Positions 14,316 to 22,987 of a DNA stretch of 64,000 bases are shown here, piece by piece (the first letter of the stretch is position 1; each line of letters opens with the position of its first letter). The notes under the pieces were generated by a model, which made no database searches, was not told where the DNA came from, and was given only the letters and a program-made list of their open reading frames with translations. This DNA is from Pedobacter aquatilis (GTDB lineage: Bacteria > Bacteroidota > Bacteroidia > Sphingobacteriales > Sphingobacteriaceae): assembly GCF_030409415.1 (NCBI RefSeq), contig NZ_JAUFPW010000031.1:62001-126000 (forward strand). Reading direction: 5' to 3'. The position numbers were made by a program, and so were the translations under genes.

Positions 14316-17123
14316 TTAATGAGCGGCAAGCCAGTTATCTCCTTCTCCTATTTCTACAACAATTGGCACTGATAATTTGATGGCATTTGCCATTTTGTCC
14401 TGAATGATTGCTTTCATCACATTCTTTTCAGATTTTAGCACATCAAAAACCAACTCATCATGTACTTGCATAGTCATTGTAGATTTTAAGTTTTGTAGCT
14501 TCATTTCTTTATGGATGTTTATCATAGCAATCTTAATCATATCTGCTGCAGAGCCTTGAATTGGCGCATTTATTGCATTTCGCTCGGCAAAGCCTCTTAC
14601 CGTTTGGTTAGCGGAATTGATGTCTCTCAGATAGCGTCTTCTGCCCATTATTGTTTCCACAAAACCATTTTCTCTTGCGAAATTCATGGTATCACTCATG
14701 TAACGTTTTATACCCGGATATTGAGCGAAATACTGTTCGATAATTTCAGCAGCTTCTTTGCGTGGAATACCCAAATTTTGAGATAAACCAAAGGCAGACT
14801 GTCCGTAAATGATACCAAAGTTTACCGCCTTGGCGTTTCTTCTTTGAGTACCATCAACCTCCTCAATAGTTATTCCGTAAACTTTTGCAGCCGTTGCTGT
14901 ATGGATATCGATGCCTTTTGTAAAAGCATCGAGCATATTTTCTTCTTTGCTGATTTCTGCAATAATCCTTAATTCAATTTGCGAATAATCGGCCGATAAT
15001 AAAATGTGATTTTCATCTCTGGCGATAAAAGCTTTTCTAACCTCTCGCCCACGCTCAGTTCTTATCGGAATATTTTGAAGATTAGGATTGTTAGAACTCA
15101 ATCGCCCTGTTGCGGCTACAGCTTGATTATATGAAGTATGTACACGGCCGGTTTTTGGATTTACCATAAGCGGCAAAGCATCAACATACGTTGATTTTAA
15201 TTTTTGCAGCTGGCGGAAATCCAAAATATCCTGAACAATATCGCTTTTACTCGCTAATGCCAAAAGCACATCTTCACCAGTTTGGTACTGACCGGTTTTT
15301 GTTTTCTTTGCTTTTGGATCTAGCTGTAGTTTATCAAATAAAACCTCGCCAAGTTGTTTTGGCGAAGCCAGATTAAATTTAACCCCAGCTTTATCATAAA
15401 CATTTTGTTCAAACTTAACAATCTCAGTTTCCAGCTCTTTTGAATAAGCTTTAAGAGTTTGAATATCTATTCTAACGCCTTCCTTCTCTATATCTGCTAG
15501 TACATAAACCAAAGGATTTTCTACTTCTTCGGCAAGTTTTGCAGCATTTAATTCTTTTAGTTTTGGTTCAAAAACATGCGCCAACTGAAGGGTAATGTCT
15601 GCATCTTCGGCGGCGTAATCTACAACCTGTTCCACAGGGACATCACGCATATTACCTTGGCTTTTACCTTTGGGGCCGATCAATTTTGTAATTGAAATTG
15701 GCGAATAGCCAAGGTAATTTTCTGATAACACATCCATACCATGACGGGTATCTGGATCGATTAAATAATGCGCAAGCATTGTATCAAAAAGTTTTCCTTT
15801 AACTTCAATACCATACCATTTTAGCACTAAAATATCGTACTTTGTATTTTGCCCAATTTTTTCTATCTGCTCATTCTCAAGTACAACTTTAAATTCATCA
15901 AGAATTACGATTACTTCATCGCGGTTTGCAGAAAGCGGAATGTAATAACCTTCGCCTGGTTTTGTTGAAAAAGAAAGCCCTACTAACTCTGCCATATTTG
16001 CATCTGTTCCAGTAGTTTCGGTATCAAAAGAAATTCTTTTTTGCTGAAGCAAAATGGCAATCAATTCTGCTCTTTCTTCAGCGGTGGCAATTAATTTATA
16101 ATTATGTTCGGTATTTTCAATATTTTTAGCCGGAAGTTTCTCAGTTGGTTCCTCTTCTATGGTGTTTGTGTACTGAATCGTTTCACCCGTTTGATTACCA
16201 AATAAATCTGTTTGTGTTCCCTCACCAAATTTTGCCGTGGTAACTGAAAACTCATCACCAAAAACTCTTCTACCCAAGGTTCTAAATTCAAGTTCTGTAA
16301 ACAAGGGCTCTAATAAATCCTTGCTTGGGTCGCAAAGTTCCAAATTAGCCTCATCTAATTCGACAGGTACATCTAACAAAATGGTTGCAAGTTTTTTAGA
16401 TAGCAAACCCTGTTCTGCAAAATTTTCTACATTTTCACGTTGCTTTCCTTTTAACTCGTGTGAATTTGCAATAATATTTTCCATCGAGCCATAGGTTTTA
16501 ATCAAAGCTTTTGCTGTTTTTTCGCCAATGCCTGGAATGCCCGGAATATTATCTACTGCATCTCCCCATAAGCCTAAAATATCGATAACCTGTAATACAT
16601 TGTCGATTTCCCATTTGGCTAAAACTTCTTTCACGCCCAAAATCTCCATCTCATTGCCCATTCTGGCTGGTTTGTAAATAAAAATATTTTCAGAAACGAG
16701 TTGAGCAAAATCCTTATCGGGCGTCATACAATAAACCTGATAGCCTTTTAATTCTGCTTTTTTGGCCAAGGTTCCAATAATATCATCGGCTTCATAACCA
16801 TCAGATGTAATCACTGGAATATTAAAACCTGTAATTAGTTTAATAACATAAGGCATTGCCGCAGCCAAATCTTCTGGCATTGCCTGGCGTTGTGCTTTAT
16901 AAGCTTCAAAAGTAGTATGTCGCTCTGTTGGCGCTTCTGTATCAAAAACAACTGCAATGTGTGTCGGCTTTTCTTTCTTTAAAACATCAAGCAAAGTATT
17001 CGTAAAGCCCATTACTGCCGATGTATTAATTCCTGTTGATGTAAAACGTGGATTTTTGCTAAGGGCAAAATGTGCTCTGTACATTAGCGCCATGCCATCT
17101 AAAAGAAAGAGTTTTTTATTCAT
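14316..17123 (-). CDS. polA: DNA polymerase I
   Basis: A 935-residue family A polymerase used in repair and Okazaki fragment maturation. The 5'-3' exonuclease domain covers about 1-290, including GYEADDIIGTLAKKA. The 3'-5' proofreading domain is at about 335-530 and keeps the Asp-x-Glu pair in SFDTETTGTD, so it should be active, unlike in some relatives. The polymerase domain has DYSQIELRIIAEIS, the O helix RRNAKAVNFGIIYG, and motif C QVHDELVFDV with His888, Asp889 and Glu890. The length is normal. A canonical -7 box on the leftward strand lies about 56 bases upstream. Confidence 0.97.
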   Translation of the reverse strand: MNKKLFLLDGMALMYRAHFALSKNPRFTSTGINTSAVMGFTNTLLDVLKKEKPTHIAVVFDTEAPTERHTTFEAYKAQRQAMPEDLAAAMPYVIKLITGFNIPVITSDGYEADDIIGTLAKKAELKGYQVYCMTPDKDFAQLVSENIFIYKPARMGNEMEILGVKEVLAKWEIDNVLQVIDILGLWGDAVDNIPGIPGIGEKTAKALIKTYGSMENIIANSHELKGKQRENVENFAEQGLLSKKLATILLDVPVELDEANLELCDPSKDLLEPLFTELEFRTLGRRVFGDEFSVTTAKFGEGTQTDLFGNQTGETIQYTNTIEEEPTEKLPAKNIENTEHNYKLIATAEERAELIAILLQQKRISFDTETTGTDANMAELVGLSFSTKPGEGYYIPLSANRDEVIVILDEFKVVLENEQIEKIGQNTKYDILVLKWYGIEVKGKLFDTMLAHYLIDPDTRHGMDVLSENYLGYSPISITKLIGPKGKSQGNMRDVPVEQVVDYAAEDADITLQLAHVFEPKLKELNAAKLAEEVENPLVYVLADIEKEGVRIDIQTLKAYSKELETEIVKFEQNVYDKAGVKFNLASPKQLGEVLFDKLQLDPKAKKTKTGQYQTGEDVLLALASKSDIVQDILDFRQLQKLKSTYVDALPLMVNPKTGRVHTSYNQAVAATGRLSSNNPNLQNIPIRTERGREVRKAFIARDENHILLSADYSQIELRIIAEISKEENMLDAFTKGIDIHTATAAKVYGITIEEVDGTQRRNAKAVNFGIIYGQSAFGLSQNLGIPRKEAAEIIEQYFAQYPGIKRYMSDTMNFARENGFVETIMGRRRYLRDINSANQTVRGFAERNAINAPIQGSAADMIKIAMINIHKEMKLQNLKSTMTMQVHDELVFDVLKSEKNVMKAIIQDKMANAIKLSVPIVVEIGEGDNWLAAH

Positions 17124-17178
17124 GTGATTCCACTTATTTAAAGATTCTGCTGATTTAGCATCAGCATATAAAAGTAAC

Positions 17179-17186
17179 CAAAGTTA
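17179..17186 (-). promoter_or_regulatory. -7 box for polA
   Basis: On the leftward strand the sequence reads TAACTTTG, an exact TAnnTTTG match. It would give a leader of about 50 bases to the polA ATG. No clear -33 TTG was found. Confidence 0.4.
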
Positions 17187-17263
17187 ATGATATCAATAAA
17201 ATTTAAGTATAATGGATAAGATTATAAATTTAGTTGCGTTATTTTGAGCAAGCAATCTTTATT

Positions 17264-17944
17264 ATGAAATTTTTCCTTTTTTCGATTCTACTTTCAGTAT
17301 TTGTATACAGTGCCAATGCTCAGGATTTCGTTATTAAAAATAATGATGATGTAATTCGTGGTACGATTAAAGGCACAGATTATTTCTCTGTTTTTATAAG
17401 TGCAAATGATGAGGCTGATGTTATTTTACTAGCAAAGGATGTAAAGAACTTCTTTTGGAATGGTAACAGCTACATTAGCAAAGGTTTTGCCAACAAGAAA
17501 AACTTTGAGTATCGATTTGTAAAAGTTATAGAAACCGGAACGGTAAATTTATATTCTTTTGGAGGCGGAACTTTAGTTCCCGCTAAAAAGGAAAAGAATG
17601 TTAGGTTCAGACCATCAGTGGGTATTGGCACCGGAACTGGTGGCTTTGGCGGAATGGGCATGGGTGGCGGCATTAGCATTGGCGGTGGTAGAAACAGCGC
17701 ACCCGAACCTCCAATTGGTGCTCCGGTTGTACGTTATTTTATTGAAAAACCAGGAACAGGGCCACTTCAGGAAATTCCGATTAAAGCCATAACAGAAGAT
17801 GAAAGAAAAATTGAGGTGCGAAGTATATTACTCCAAAAATTGGGCGACCAAACAGCATTAAGGGCTAAAATTGAGACAAATACTTCTTTAAATAGCAAAG
17901 ATGTTGTTGAGTTTATTAAGGAATATAATGAGGTAAAAAAATAA
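17264..17944 (+). CDS. Secreted protein with a Gly-rich segment, unknown function
   Basis: A 226-residue protein beginning MKFFLFSILLSVFVYSANAQ, a clean signal peptide. The frame can be extended to a TTG at 17234, but that would bury the signal peptide, so I used the ATG. The N-terminal half (about 20-105) resembles small beta-rich domains (DFVIKNNDDVIRGTIKG, then VNLYSFGGGTLVPAKK). A glycine run GTGTGGFGGMGMGGG follows, and a charged helical tail ends the protein. I recognise no named family. It is divergent from polA and convergent with the GNAT gene. Confidence 0.7.
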   Translation: MKFFLFSILLSVFVYSANAQDFVIKNNDDVIRGTIKGTDYFSVFISANDEADVILLAKDVKNFFWNGNSYISKGFANKKNFEYRFVKVIETGTVNLYSFGGGTLVPAKKEKNVRFRPSVGIGTGTGGFGGMGMGGGISIGGGRNSAPEPPIGAPVVRYFIEKPGTGPLQEIPIKAITEDERKIEVRSILLQKLGDQTALRAKIETNTSLNSKDVVEFIKEYNEVKK

Positions 17945-17962
17945 GAACTGGATTATCGGGAT

Positions 17963-18511
17963 TTAAGGATTGTAAGATACAGGTGTTAACTTTGCAAAAA
18001 TTGATAGGCTAATTGTCTTGCCATTTTTAATTTCACAGTTTTTCATTGTTCCTTCGTATTCAAAAGCTAATTTTAACAATGCTTTTTTACTGTTTTCATT
18101 CTCAGATTCTACAAATGCTTCTATTCTGTTAACATGTAAACTATAAAATGCGTAGTTACAAATTAAAGTTGCTGATTCATTTATAATTCCTCTTTTCCAA
18201 TATTTAGGCAGCAGCCAAAATCCTATTTCTATCTTCTTGTGAGATTTATTGAAATTATTAAATCCAACAGCACCAATAAATTCTTCATCTGCTTTATTAC
18301 AAATTGCCCACCACAATCCTGTACCATCATCTTGGAGTGCTTTAAACCAATTCAATTGGTCTTGAGTTTCCGCCAATGAATGATAATGAACGCCGTAGTG
18401 CTTAATTACATCAGGATTAGATAAACCTTGATAAACATTTTCTAAATCGAAGTCTTCAAATTGCCTTAATCGCAGTCGACTAGTTAACAATTCAGGAAAA
18501 ACATTTATCAT
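17963..18511 (-). CDS. GNAT family N-acetyltransferase (RimJ/RimL type)
   Basis: A 182-residue GNAT enzyme starting MINVFPELLTSRLRLRQF. Its ATG overlaps the TGA of the upstream tag gene (ATGA), so the two are translationally coupled; a start four codons earlier lies inside tag. The acetyl-CoA binding region is YWKRGIINESATLI, a divergent form of Q/RxxGxG/A, followed by RIEAFVESENENSKKALLKLAF, typical of RimJ/RimL and ribosomal-protein or antibiotic acetyltransferases. The substrate cannot be told from sequence. Confidence 0.88.
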   Translation of the reverse strand: MINVFPELLTSRLRLRQFEDFDLENVYQGLSNPDVIKHYGVHYHSLAETQDQLNWFKALQDDGTGLWWAICNKADEEFIGAVGFNNFNKSHKKIEIGFWLLPKYWKRGIINESATLICNYAFYSLHVNRIEAFVESENENSKKALLKLAFEYEGTMKNCEIKNGKTISLSIFAKLTPVSYNP

Positions 18512-19074
18512 CGTGCGCAGCAATTTAAAAGGTGATCATTAACCATACCTGTTGCCTGCATGTGTGCATAACAAATTGTTGTACCGAAGAATTTGAAGCC
18601 ACGTTTTTTCATGTCTTTACTTATTTTATCTGATAATTCTGTTCTTGCAGGTACATCACTCATTTTTTTAATATGATTAAGCAAAGGTTTTCCATCAGGT
18701 AGGAATCCCCAAATATATTTTGAAAAACTTTCAAACTCCTGTTGAATCTCTATGAAAAGTTTCGCATTCGTAATGGCGCCATTTACTTTTAGCTTGTTGC
18801 GAATAATTCCGGCATCATTCATCAAACGCTCAACATCTTTCTCATTAAAAGCGGCCACTTTTTTTACATCGAAATTGGCAAAGGCTTGTCTGTAGTTTTC
18901 TCTTCTTTTAAGAATAGTTATCCAGCTTAAGCCAGCCTGTGCGCCTTCCAAAATTAAGAATTCGAAAAGCGTTTCATCATCATAAACTGGTTTTCCCCAT
19001 TCTTCATCATGATATTTTATGTAAAGTGGATCGGTACCTGCCCATGCGCAACGGGTTAAGTTTGGAGTTTGCAT
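18508..19074 (-). CDS. tag: DNA-3-methyladenine glycosylase I
   Basis: A 188-residue base-excision repair glycosylase that removes 3-methyladenine from DNA. The zinc site is complete: Cys9 in RCAWAG, His22 in KYHDEEWG, and His181 and Cys185 in NDHLLNC. The catalytic-pocket motif FEFLILEGAQAGLSW is conserved, with Glu43. It overlaps the GNAT start by four bases. Further downstream in the same orientation of the cluster lie a broken alkyltransferase-like gene and trmB, so alkylation repair and nucleic-acid methylation genes group here. Confidence 0.95.
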   Translation of the reverse strand: MQTPNLTRCAWAGTDPLYIKYHDEEWGKPVYDDETLFEFLILEGAQAGLSWITILKRRENYRQAFANFDVKKVAAFNEKDVERLMNDAGIIRNKLKVNGAITNAKLFIEIQQEFESFSKYIWGFLPDGKPLLNHIKKMSDVPARTELSDKISKDMKKRGFKFFGTTICYAHMQATGMVNDHLLNCCAR

Positions 19075-19102
19075 AATGGAAATTTAAAAAATTTTAAGCT
19101 AT

Positions 19103-19147
19103 CGTCATCCTGAATTTATTTCAGGATCTTACAGGTTCAGCATGACG
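19103..19147. repeat. CGTCAT-hairpin dispersed repeat, copy 2
   Basis: CGTCATCCTGAATTTATTTC and the following bases form an 8-bp hairpin: ATCCTGAA at 19107-19114 pairs with TTCAGGAT at 19120-19127. The flank TTCAGCATGACG mirrors the start, giving an outer inverted repeat. It matches the repeat at 5151-5178 apart from one compensated pair. Confidence 0.7.
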
Positions 19148-19158
19148 AACATATTTAA

Positions 19159-19503
19159 TTAACCAGCTTGTAAATCATCCCAATATTCAACAGCTCTCCT
19201 ATAATGCGGTATAACAATACTTCCGCCAACGAGATTTGCAATCATGAAAATTTCGTTCATTTCATCGCTATTTACGCCTGCATCATAACACTTCCCTAAA
19301 TGATATTTAATGCAATCATCGCAACGCAAAACCATCGAAGCAACTAAACCCAACATCTCTTTAGTTTTAACATCTAAAGCGCCATCGGCATAACTTGTTG
19401 TATCTAAAGCAAAAAACCTTTTAATGTTCGTATTTGCGGTCTCCATAATCCTATCGTTCATTTTTTCCCGATAGCCGTTAAATTCTTCTACTAATTTGCC
19501 CAT
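19159..19503 (-). CDS. Carboxymuconolactone decarboxylase-family (AhpD-like) protein
   Basis: A 114-residue CMD/AhpD-fold protein. The core motif is RCDDCIKYHLGKCYDAG with Cys61, Cys64 and His68, the same Cys-x-x-Cys-x3-His layout as the peroxidase-active AhpD proteins. It could therefore be a thiol-dependent peroxidase or disulfide reductase rather than a ring-cleavage decarboxylase. No reductase partner is adjacent. It is a single gene between the tag pair and the broken alkyltransferase-like gene. Confidence 0.88.
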   Translation of the reverse strand: MGKLVEEFNGYREKMNDRIMETANTNIKRFFALDTTSYADGALDVKTKEMLGLVASMVLRCDDCIKYHLGKCYDAGVNSDEMNEIFMIANLVGGSIVIPHYRRAVEYWDDLQAG

Positions 19504-19554
19504 ATTTAATTATTGAATGAATGATTTTTGAATGGTTAATGCCTTATTATCGCT

Positions 19555-19580
19555 CTTCAGACTAAAGACTTTCAGACTTA
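19555..19580. repeat. AGTCTGAAAGTC-type short intergenic repeat
   Basis: On the leftward strand this reads TAAGTCTGAAAGTCTTTAGT and continues CTGAAG. The unit AGTCTGAA/AGTCCGAA resembles the repeats inside the two linkers of the pdhC gene. It overlaps the end of the broken alkyltransferase-like gene. Confidence 0.45.
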
Positions 19581-19891
19581 CAACTCTTGCAAAGGATTCC
19601 AGAAAACCTTTTTGAAATTAATTACTTTATTATTTTTTACCTCAACTCCTTCTTTTGCAAGTAATTCTTCCATCAATTCTGGCGGGCTAAAATGAAATTT
19701 ACCAGTTAACAAACCACCCGATGCGCTGGAACCTTTGGATGCGCAATATGTGAATAAGCCATAGCGTGCCCAACCATTCTTGATGATTTGGCCGCACCCA
19801 AGCTTTTTGCAATCGCACCATAGGAGGTAACCCTGCCTTTTGGAATTAGCCTTGCTACTTCATAAACCTGCTCATAAAAGTTAGTATCCAT
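19578..19891 (-). pseudogene. Alkyltransferase-like (ATL/MGMT-fold) gene, frameshifted
   Basis: The first frame encodes 61 residues, MDTNFYEQVYEVARLIPKGR to VPAHRVVC, then stops. The sequence continues in another frame as GGLLTGKFHFSPPELMEELL, through NNKVINFKKVFWNP to a stop at 19578. Joined, these give about 105 residues, the normal length of ATL proteins, which bind O6-alkylguanine without removing it. The usual catalytic PCHR is PAHR here, the ATL signature. The break falls where the family has RVVNRNGLLTG, with about 13 bases missing. The start overlaps the trmB stop by one base. It could also be a sequencing error, so the reads should be checked. Confidence 0.85.
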
Positions 19892-20541
19892 TATTGGAAC
19901 GAAAACTGAATGTAGTTAATGTTTTTCTCGTGTAATAAATATTTTTTCTCGTAATAAGTTTTAATCGAAAGCACTTCATCAGCAAATTCCGATGTGTATA
20001 AATGATCGGTGTTCTTATGAATTGGAAAATTCAACTCCTGTACCTTTTCATTTGTGTAAAGGTATAATTGATCGTTATCGGTTTTTAAATTTACTTTGCC
20101 ACCATCTTTTAAAATAATCTTATACTTGTTTAAAAAACCTGGAAAAGTTAATCGCTTCTTTTCACGACTAATTTGCGGCTGAGGATCAGGAAAGGTTATC
20201 CATATCTCATCGATTTCACCAGCCTCAAAATAATCCAATAAATTTTCAATCTGAATTCTTAAAAACGAAACATTGTTTATCCCTTCTTCAATTGCAGTTT
20301 TAGCACCTCGCCAAATTCTATTGCCCTTATAATCAACACCTATAAAATTTTTATCTGGAAATAATTTAGCAAGGTTCACCGAATACTCACCTTTTCCACA
20401 GGCTAATTCCAACACAATAGGATTATCGTTTTTGAAATGTTTATTAGCCCAATTTCCTTTTAAGGGCTTACCTTCATCTAATTGTAATACGTTTGCGAAT
20501 GTCTCAATCTCAGCAAATCGTCTAAGTTTATCTTTACCCAA
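19891..20541 (-). CDS. trmB: tRNA (guanine-N7-)-methyltransferase
   Basis: A 216-residue class I SAM methyltransferase that makes m7G46 in tRNA. Motifs are LELACGKGEYSVNLA (SAM binding), IGVDYKGNRIWRGAK, and IWITFPDPQPQ followed by KKRLTFPGF, the TrmB signature. The start is TTG (MGKDKLRRFAEIE), supported by a -7 box TATTTTTG about 14 bases upstream; no ATG fits. The leader would be only about eight bases. The stop codon overlaps the start of the broken alkyltransferase-like gene. It is divergent from fcl. Confidence 0.94.
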   Translation of the reverse strand: MGKDKLRRFAEIETFANVLQLDEGKPLKGNWANKHFKNDNPIVLELACGKGEYSVNLAKLFPDKNFIGVDYKGNRIWRGAKTAIEEGINNVSFLRIQIENLLDYFEAGEIDEIWITFPDPQPQISREKKRLTFPGFLNKYKIILKDGGKVNLKTDNDQLYLYTNEKVQELNFPIHKNTDHLYTSEFADEVLSIKTYYEKKYLLHEKNINYIQFSFQ

Positions 20542-20554
20542 GAGTTTTTTTCGT

Positions 20555-20562
20555 CAAAAATA
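20555..20562 (-). promoter_or_regulatory. -7 box for trmB
   Basis: On the leftward strand the sequence reads TATTTTTG, an exact TAnnTTTG match, 13 bases before the TTG start of trmB. It implies a very short leader. Confidence 0.5.
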
Positions 20563-20627
20563 CAATTAAATCATTTAAAGGGATTTTTTTTCCAAATAAT
20601 CTTATCATGTATTTGCACAATCTATTG

Positions 20628-20635
20628 TACTTTTG
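20628..20635 (+). promoter_or_regulatory. -7 box for fcl
   Basis: TACTTTTG matches TAnnTTTG exactly. Transcription would begin near 20641, about 17 bases before the TTG start of the GDP-fucose synthase gene. Confidence 0.5.
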
Positions 20636-20657
20636 CGAGTATTTTTAAATTTCGACA

Positions 20658-21584
20658 TTGAAAAAATCAGCTAAAATTTACATAGCAGGACACCGTGGAA
20701 TGGTGGGCTCGGCAATTTACCGCAAATTAGAAAAAGAAGGTTACACAAACTTGCTTTCCAGAACTTCAGAGGAATTAGATCTTCGAAATCAGCAAGCGGT
20801 TTTAGACTTTTTCGCGGCTGAAAAGCCTGAATATGTATTTTTAGCTGCTGCTAAAGTTGGTGGCATTGTTGCCAATAATACCTACCGGGCTGATTTCCTG
20901 TTCGAAAATTTAGCCATTCAAAATAATGTTATACACAGTGCTTACCTAAATCAAGTTAAAAAATTAATGTTTTTAGGTTCAAGCTGTATTTATCCAAAAA
21001 TGGCACCGCAGCCTTTAAAAGAGGAATATCTATTAATGGGCACTTTAGAAGAAACCAATGAGCCTTATGCAATAGCCAAAATTGCCGGAATAAAAATGTG
21101 TGATGCCTACCGCGACCAATATGGGTGTAATTTTGTTTCGGTTATGCCTACAAACCTATATGGCTATAACGATAATTACCACCCTCAAAATTCGCATGTT
21201 TTACCTGCGTTAATTCGTAAAGTGCATGAAGCTAAAATTAATAACGAAAAGCAAATAACAGTTTGGGGTTCTGGTTCGCCAATGCGTGAGTTTTTATTTG
21301 CCGATGACTTGGCCGATGCTTGTTACTTCTTAATGGAAAATTACAATGAACCAAACCTTATCAACATTGGAGTTGGACATGATTTGACCATAAAAGATTT
21401 AGCATTGCTGATTAAAGATGTGTTGCAATACGATGGCGAATTGGTTTTTGATGCAAGTAAACCTGATGGAACACCTCGTAAATTAATGGATGTAAATAAG
21501 TTACATGCATTAGGCTGGAAACATAAAATTGAACTTCGTGAGGGAATTGCTTTAGCTTACCAGGATTTTTTAAGCAGGTATTAA
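20658..21584 (+). CDS. fcl: GDP-L-fucose synthase
   Basis: A 308-residue extended SDR that epimerises and reduces GDP-4-keto-6-deoxymannose to GDP-L-fucose using NADPH. The NADP site is [12 protein letters not shown] at residues 9-20. The catalytic set is Ser108 or Ser109 with Cys110 in LGSSCIYPK, and Tyr137 and Lys141 in PYAIAKIAG. The start is TTG ([11 protein letters not shown]): the next Met is inside the nucleotide-binding loop, so it cannot be the start. GDP-mannose dehydratase (gmd) is not adjacent. The product would feed capsule or exopolysaccharide synthesis. Confidence 0.95.
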   Translation: MKKSAKIYIAGHRGMVGSAIYRKLEKEGYTNLLSRTSEELDLRNQQAVLDFFAAEKPEYVFLAAAKVGGIVANNTYRADFLFENLAIQNNVIHSAYLNQVKKLMFLGSSCIYPKMAPQPLKEEYLLMGTLEETNEPYAIAKIAGIKMCDAYRDQYGCNFVSVMPTNLYGYNDNYHPQNSHVLPALIRKVHEAKINNEKQITVWGSGSPMREFLFADDLADACYFLMENYNEPNLINIGVGHDLTIKDLALLIKDVLQYDGELVFDASKPDGTPRKLMDVNKLHALGWKHKIELREGIALAYQDFLSRY

Positions 21585-22154
21585 TTATTTCTTCGCCCTT
21601 ATTTTACTTAGAAATTCTGGTGTAAAGCCCAAATACGAAGCGAGCATATATTGTGGTACACGCTGAACAAAGTCTGGAAATAGCCTGTTAAAATGATGGT
21701 ATCTTTCTTCGGCGGTTTGGCTGTACAAAAACTTAATACGCATTTGCGATGCCTGATGATTTTTTTGTAAAATAAGCCTGAAGTATCTTTCGATTTTTGG
21801 CAATTGATTAAATAACAAATCGTAGTTATGATGCTCAATCGCAATTACCTCTGTATTTTCTGCCGCCTGAATATAAAACTCTGAAGGTTTCTGAAACAAA
21901 AAACTCGTCAAATCTGTAATCCACCAATTTTCAATTGCAAACTGTGTGGTTTGCTCTGCTCCTTTTATATCGATAAAATATAAGCGCAAGCAACCTTTTA
22001 CAACAAAATAATTTGCTTTGCAAATTTGCCCTTCTGCTAATAAGAAAGCTTTCTTTTTAATGGCAATAGATTTGAATAATGGGCTCAGGTTTTCCTGTTC
22101 GCCATAATTCAAATCTATAAATCTATTTATGTGGCTAAAAAGTGGGCTGTACAT
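21585..22154 (-). CDS. Crp/Fnr-family transcriptional regulator
   Basis: A 189-residue protein with a cyclic-nucleotide-binding-like beta-roll at about 20-115 (LLAEGQICKANYFVVKGCLRL and FAIENWWITDLTSFLFQ). A compact helical C-terminus QRVPQYMLASYLGFTPEFLS looks like an HTH recognition region. The Arg-containing phosphate-binding cassette of true CAP is not obvious, so the ligand may not be cAMP. The type is common in Bacteroidota. The stop abuts the convergent fcl stop with no gap. Confidence 0.88.
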   Translation of the reverse strand: MYSPLFSHINRFIDLNYGEQENLSPLFKSIAIKKKAFLLAEGQICKANYFVVKGCLRLYFIDIKGAEQTTQFAIENWWITDLTSFLFQKPSEFYIQAAENTEVIAIEHHNYDLLFNQLPKIERYFRLILQKNHQASQMRIKFLYSQTAEERYHHFNRLFPDFVQRVPQYMLASYLGFTPEFLSKIRAKK

Positions 22155-22199
22155 TTATGGCTTATAAAACCATGCTAATTTAGCATTATTTTACAACCC

Positions 22200-22982
22200 T
22201 TACAGCGAAAAGGCTTTCAAATCAGGCTGTGCCCATTCTCCCCAATCTTTCATAGCCGCCATTAAAACCTTTTTCAAGCCTGCATTATCTACAGGCTTAC
22301 CTTTAGTTGGTGGTAATAATTCTTTTTCAGGAACGGTTACTTCTGTAACTTTTGTTGCAAACCAGGTTATATTTTCGTGGGGTAATGCTAAACCTAAAAT
22401 CATACCCGGCAAACCTGCGAATGATTCAGGGCCACCAGAAACAGCAATTTGATTGGCATAATACGCTACAACATACACTGAATCCATTATAATTGCATTT
22501 GCTCTTCGACATTCGTATCCTGCAATTTCGCGTGTTTCATCCGTAATTTTCCAATTTATTTTACGAATAGTATCCTTTACAAGGTACGTTGCTTCGTAAA
22601 CACTTTTTTGAATCGTGTTGGTTTCAGTTTTAAAATCAGTACCAATTATATTCTTTAAATCAGCAATCGGATTATTATTTAACCAATTATTAGAAGCTGG
22701 TGCAGCTTCATCATTAAACTTATATAAGCTTTTATCACTATCAAATTTTAATGTGCTTTTTGCCGATTTAAATTGAGGAAAATTCTTCTTATAATTATCA
22801 AAAGACTGGTTCATGTAGCTCTCATTTCTTGAGTTTATACGCTTTTTTATAAGCGCATACATATTTGAGCGTTTCTCGTACTCGATAACACCGTTTTTAA
22901 CGAAATGAACATTTTGTGCGATACAATTATTACTGATAAAAATTACCGCTAAAATTATTGTGAGTTTTAATATTGTTTTCAT
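22200..22982 (-). CDS. GLPGLI family secreted protein
   Basis: A 260-residue protein with an N-terminal signal (about residues 1-22, ending NNCIAQ) and the family hallmark FAGLPGMILGL near residues 192-202. GLPGLI proteins are restricted to Bacteroidota and are nearly always encoded beside a large outer-membrane barrel protein; here it lies five bases after such a gene in the same orientation. The function is unproven. A role in assisting or being exported by the partner is an inference from the linkage. Confidence 0.88.
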   Translation of the reverse strand: MKTILKLTIILAVIFISNNCIAQNVHFVKNGVIEYEKRSNMYALIKKRINSRNESYMNQSFDNYKKNFPQFKSAKSTLKFDSDKSLYKFNDEAAPASNNWLNNNPIADLKNIIGTDFKTETNTIQKSVYEATYLVKDTIRKINWKITDETREIAGYECRRANAIIMDSVYVVAYYANQIAVSGGPESFAGLPGMILGLALPHENITWFATKVTEVTVPEKELLPPTKGKPVDNAGLKKVLMAAMKDWGEWAQPDLKAFSL

Positions 22983-22987
22983 GGCTA

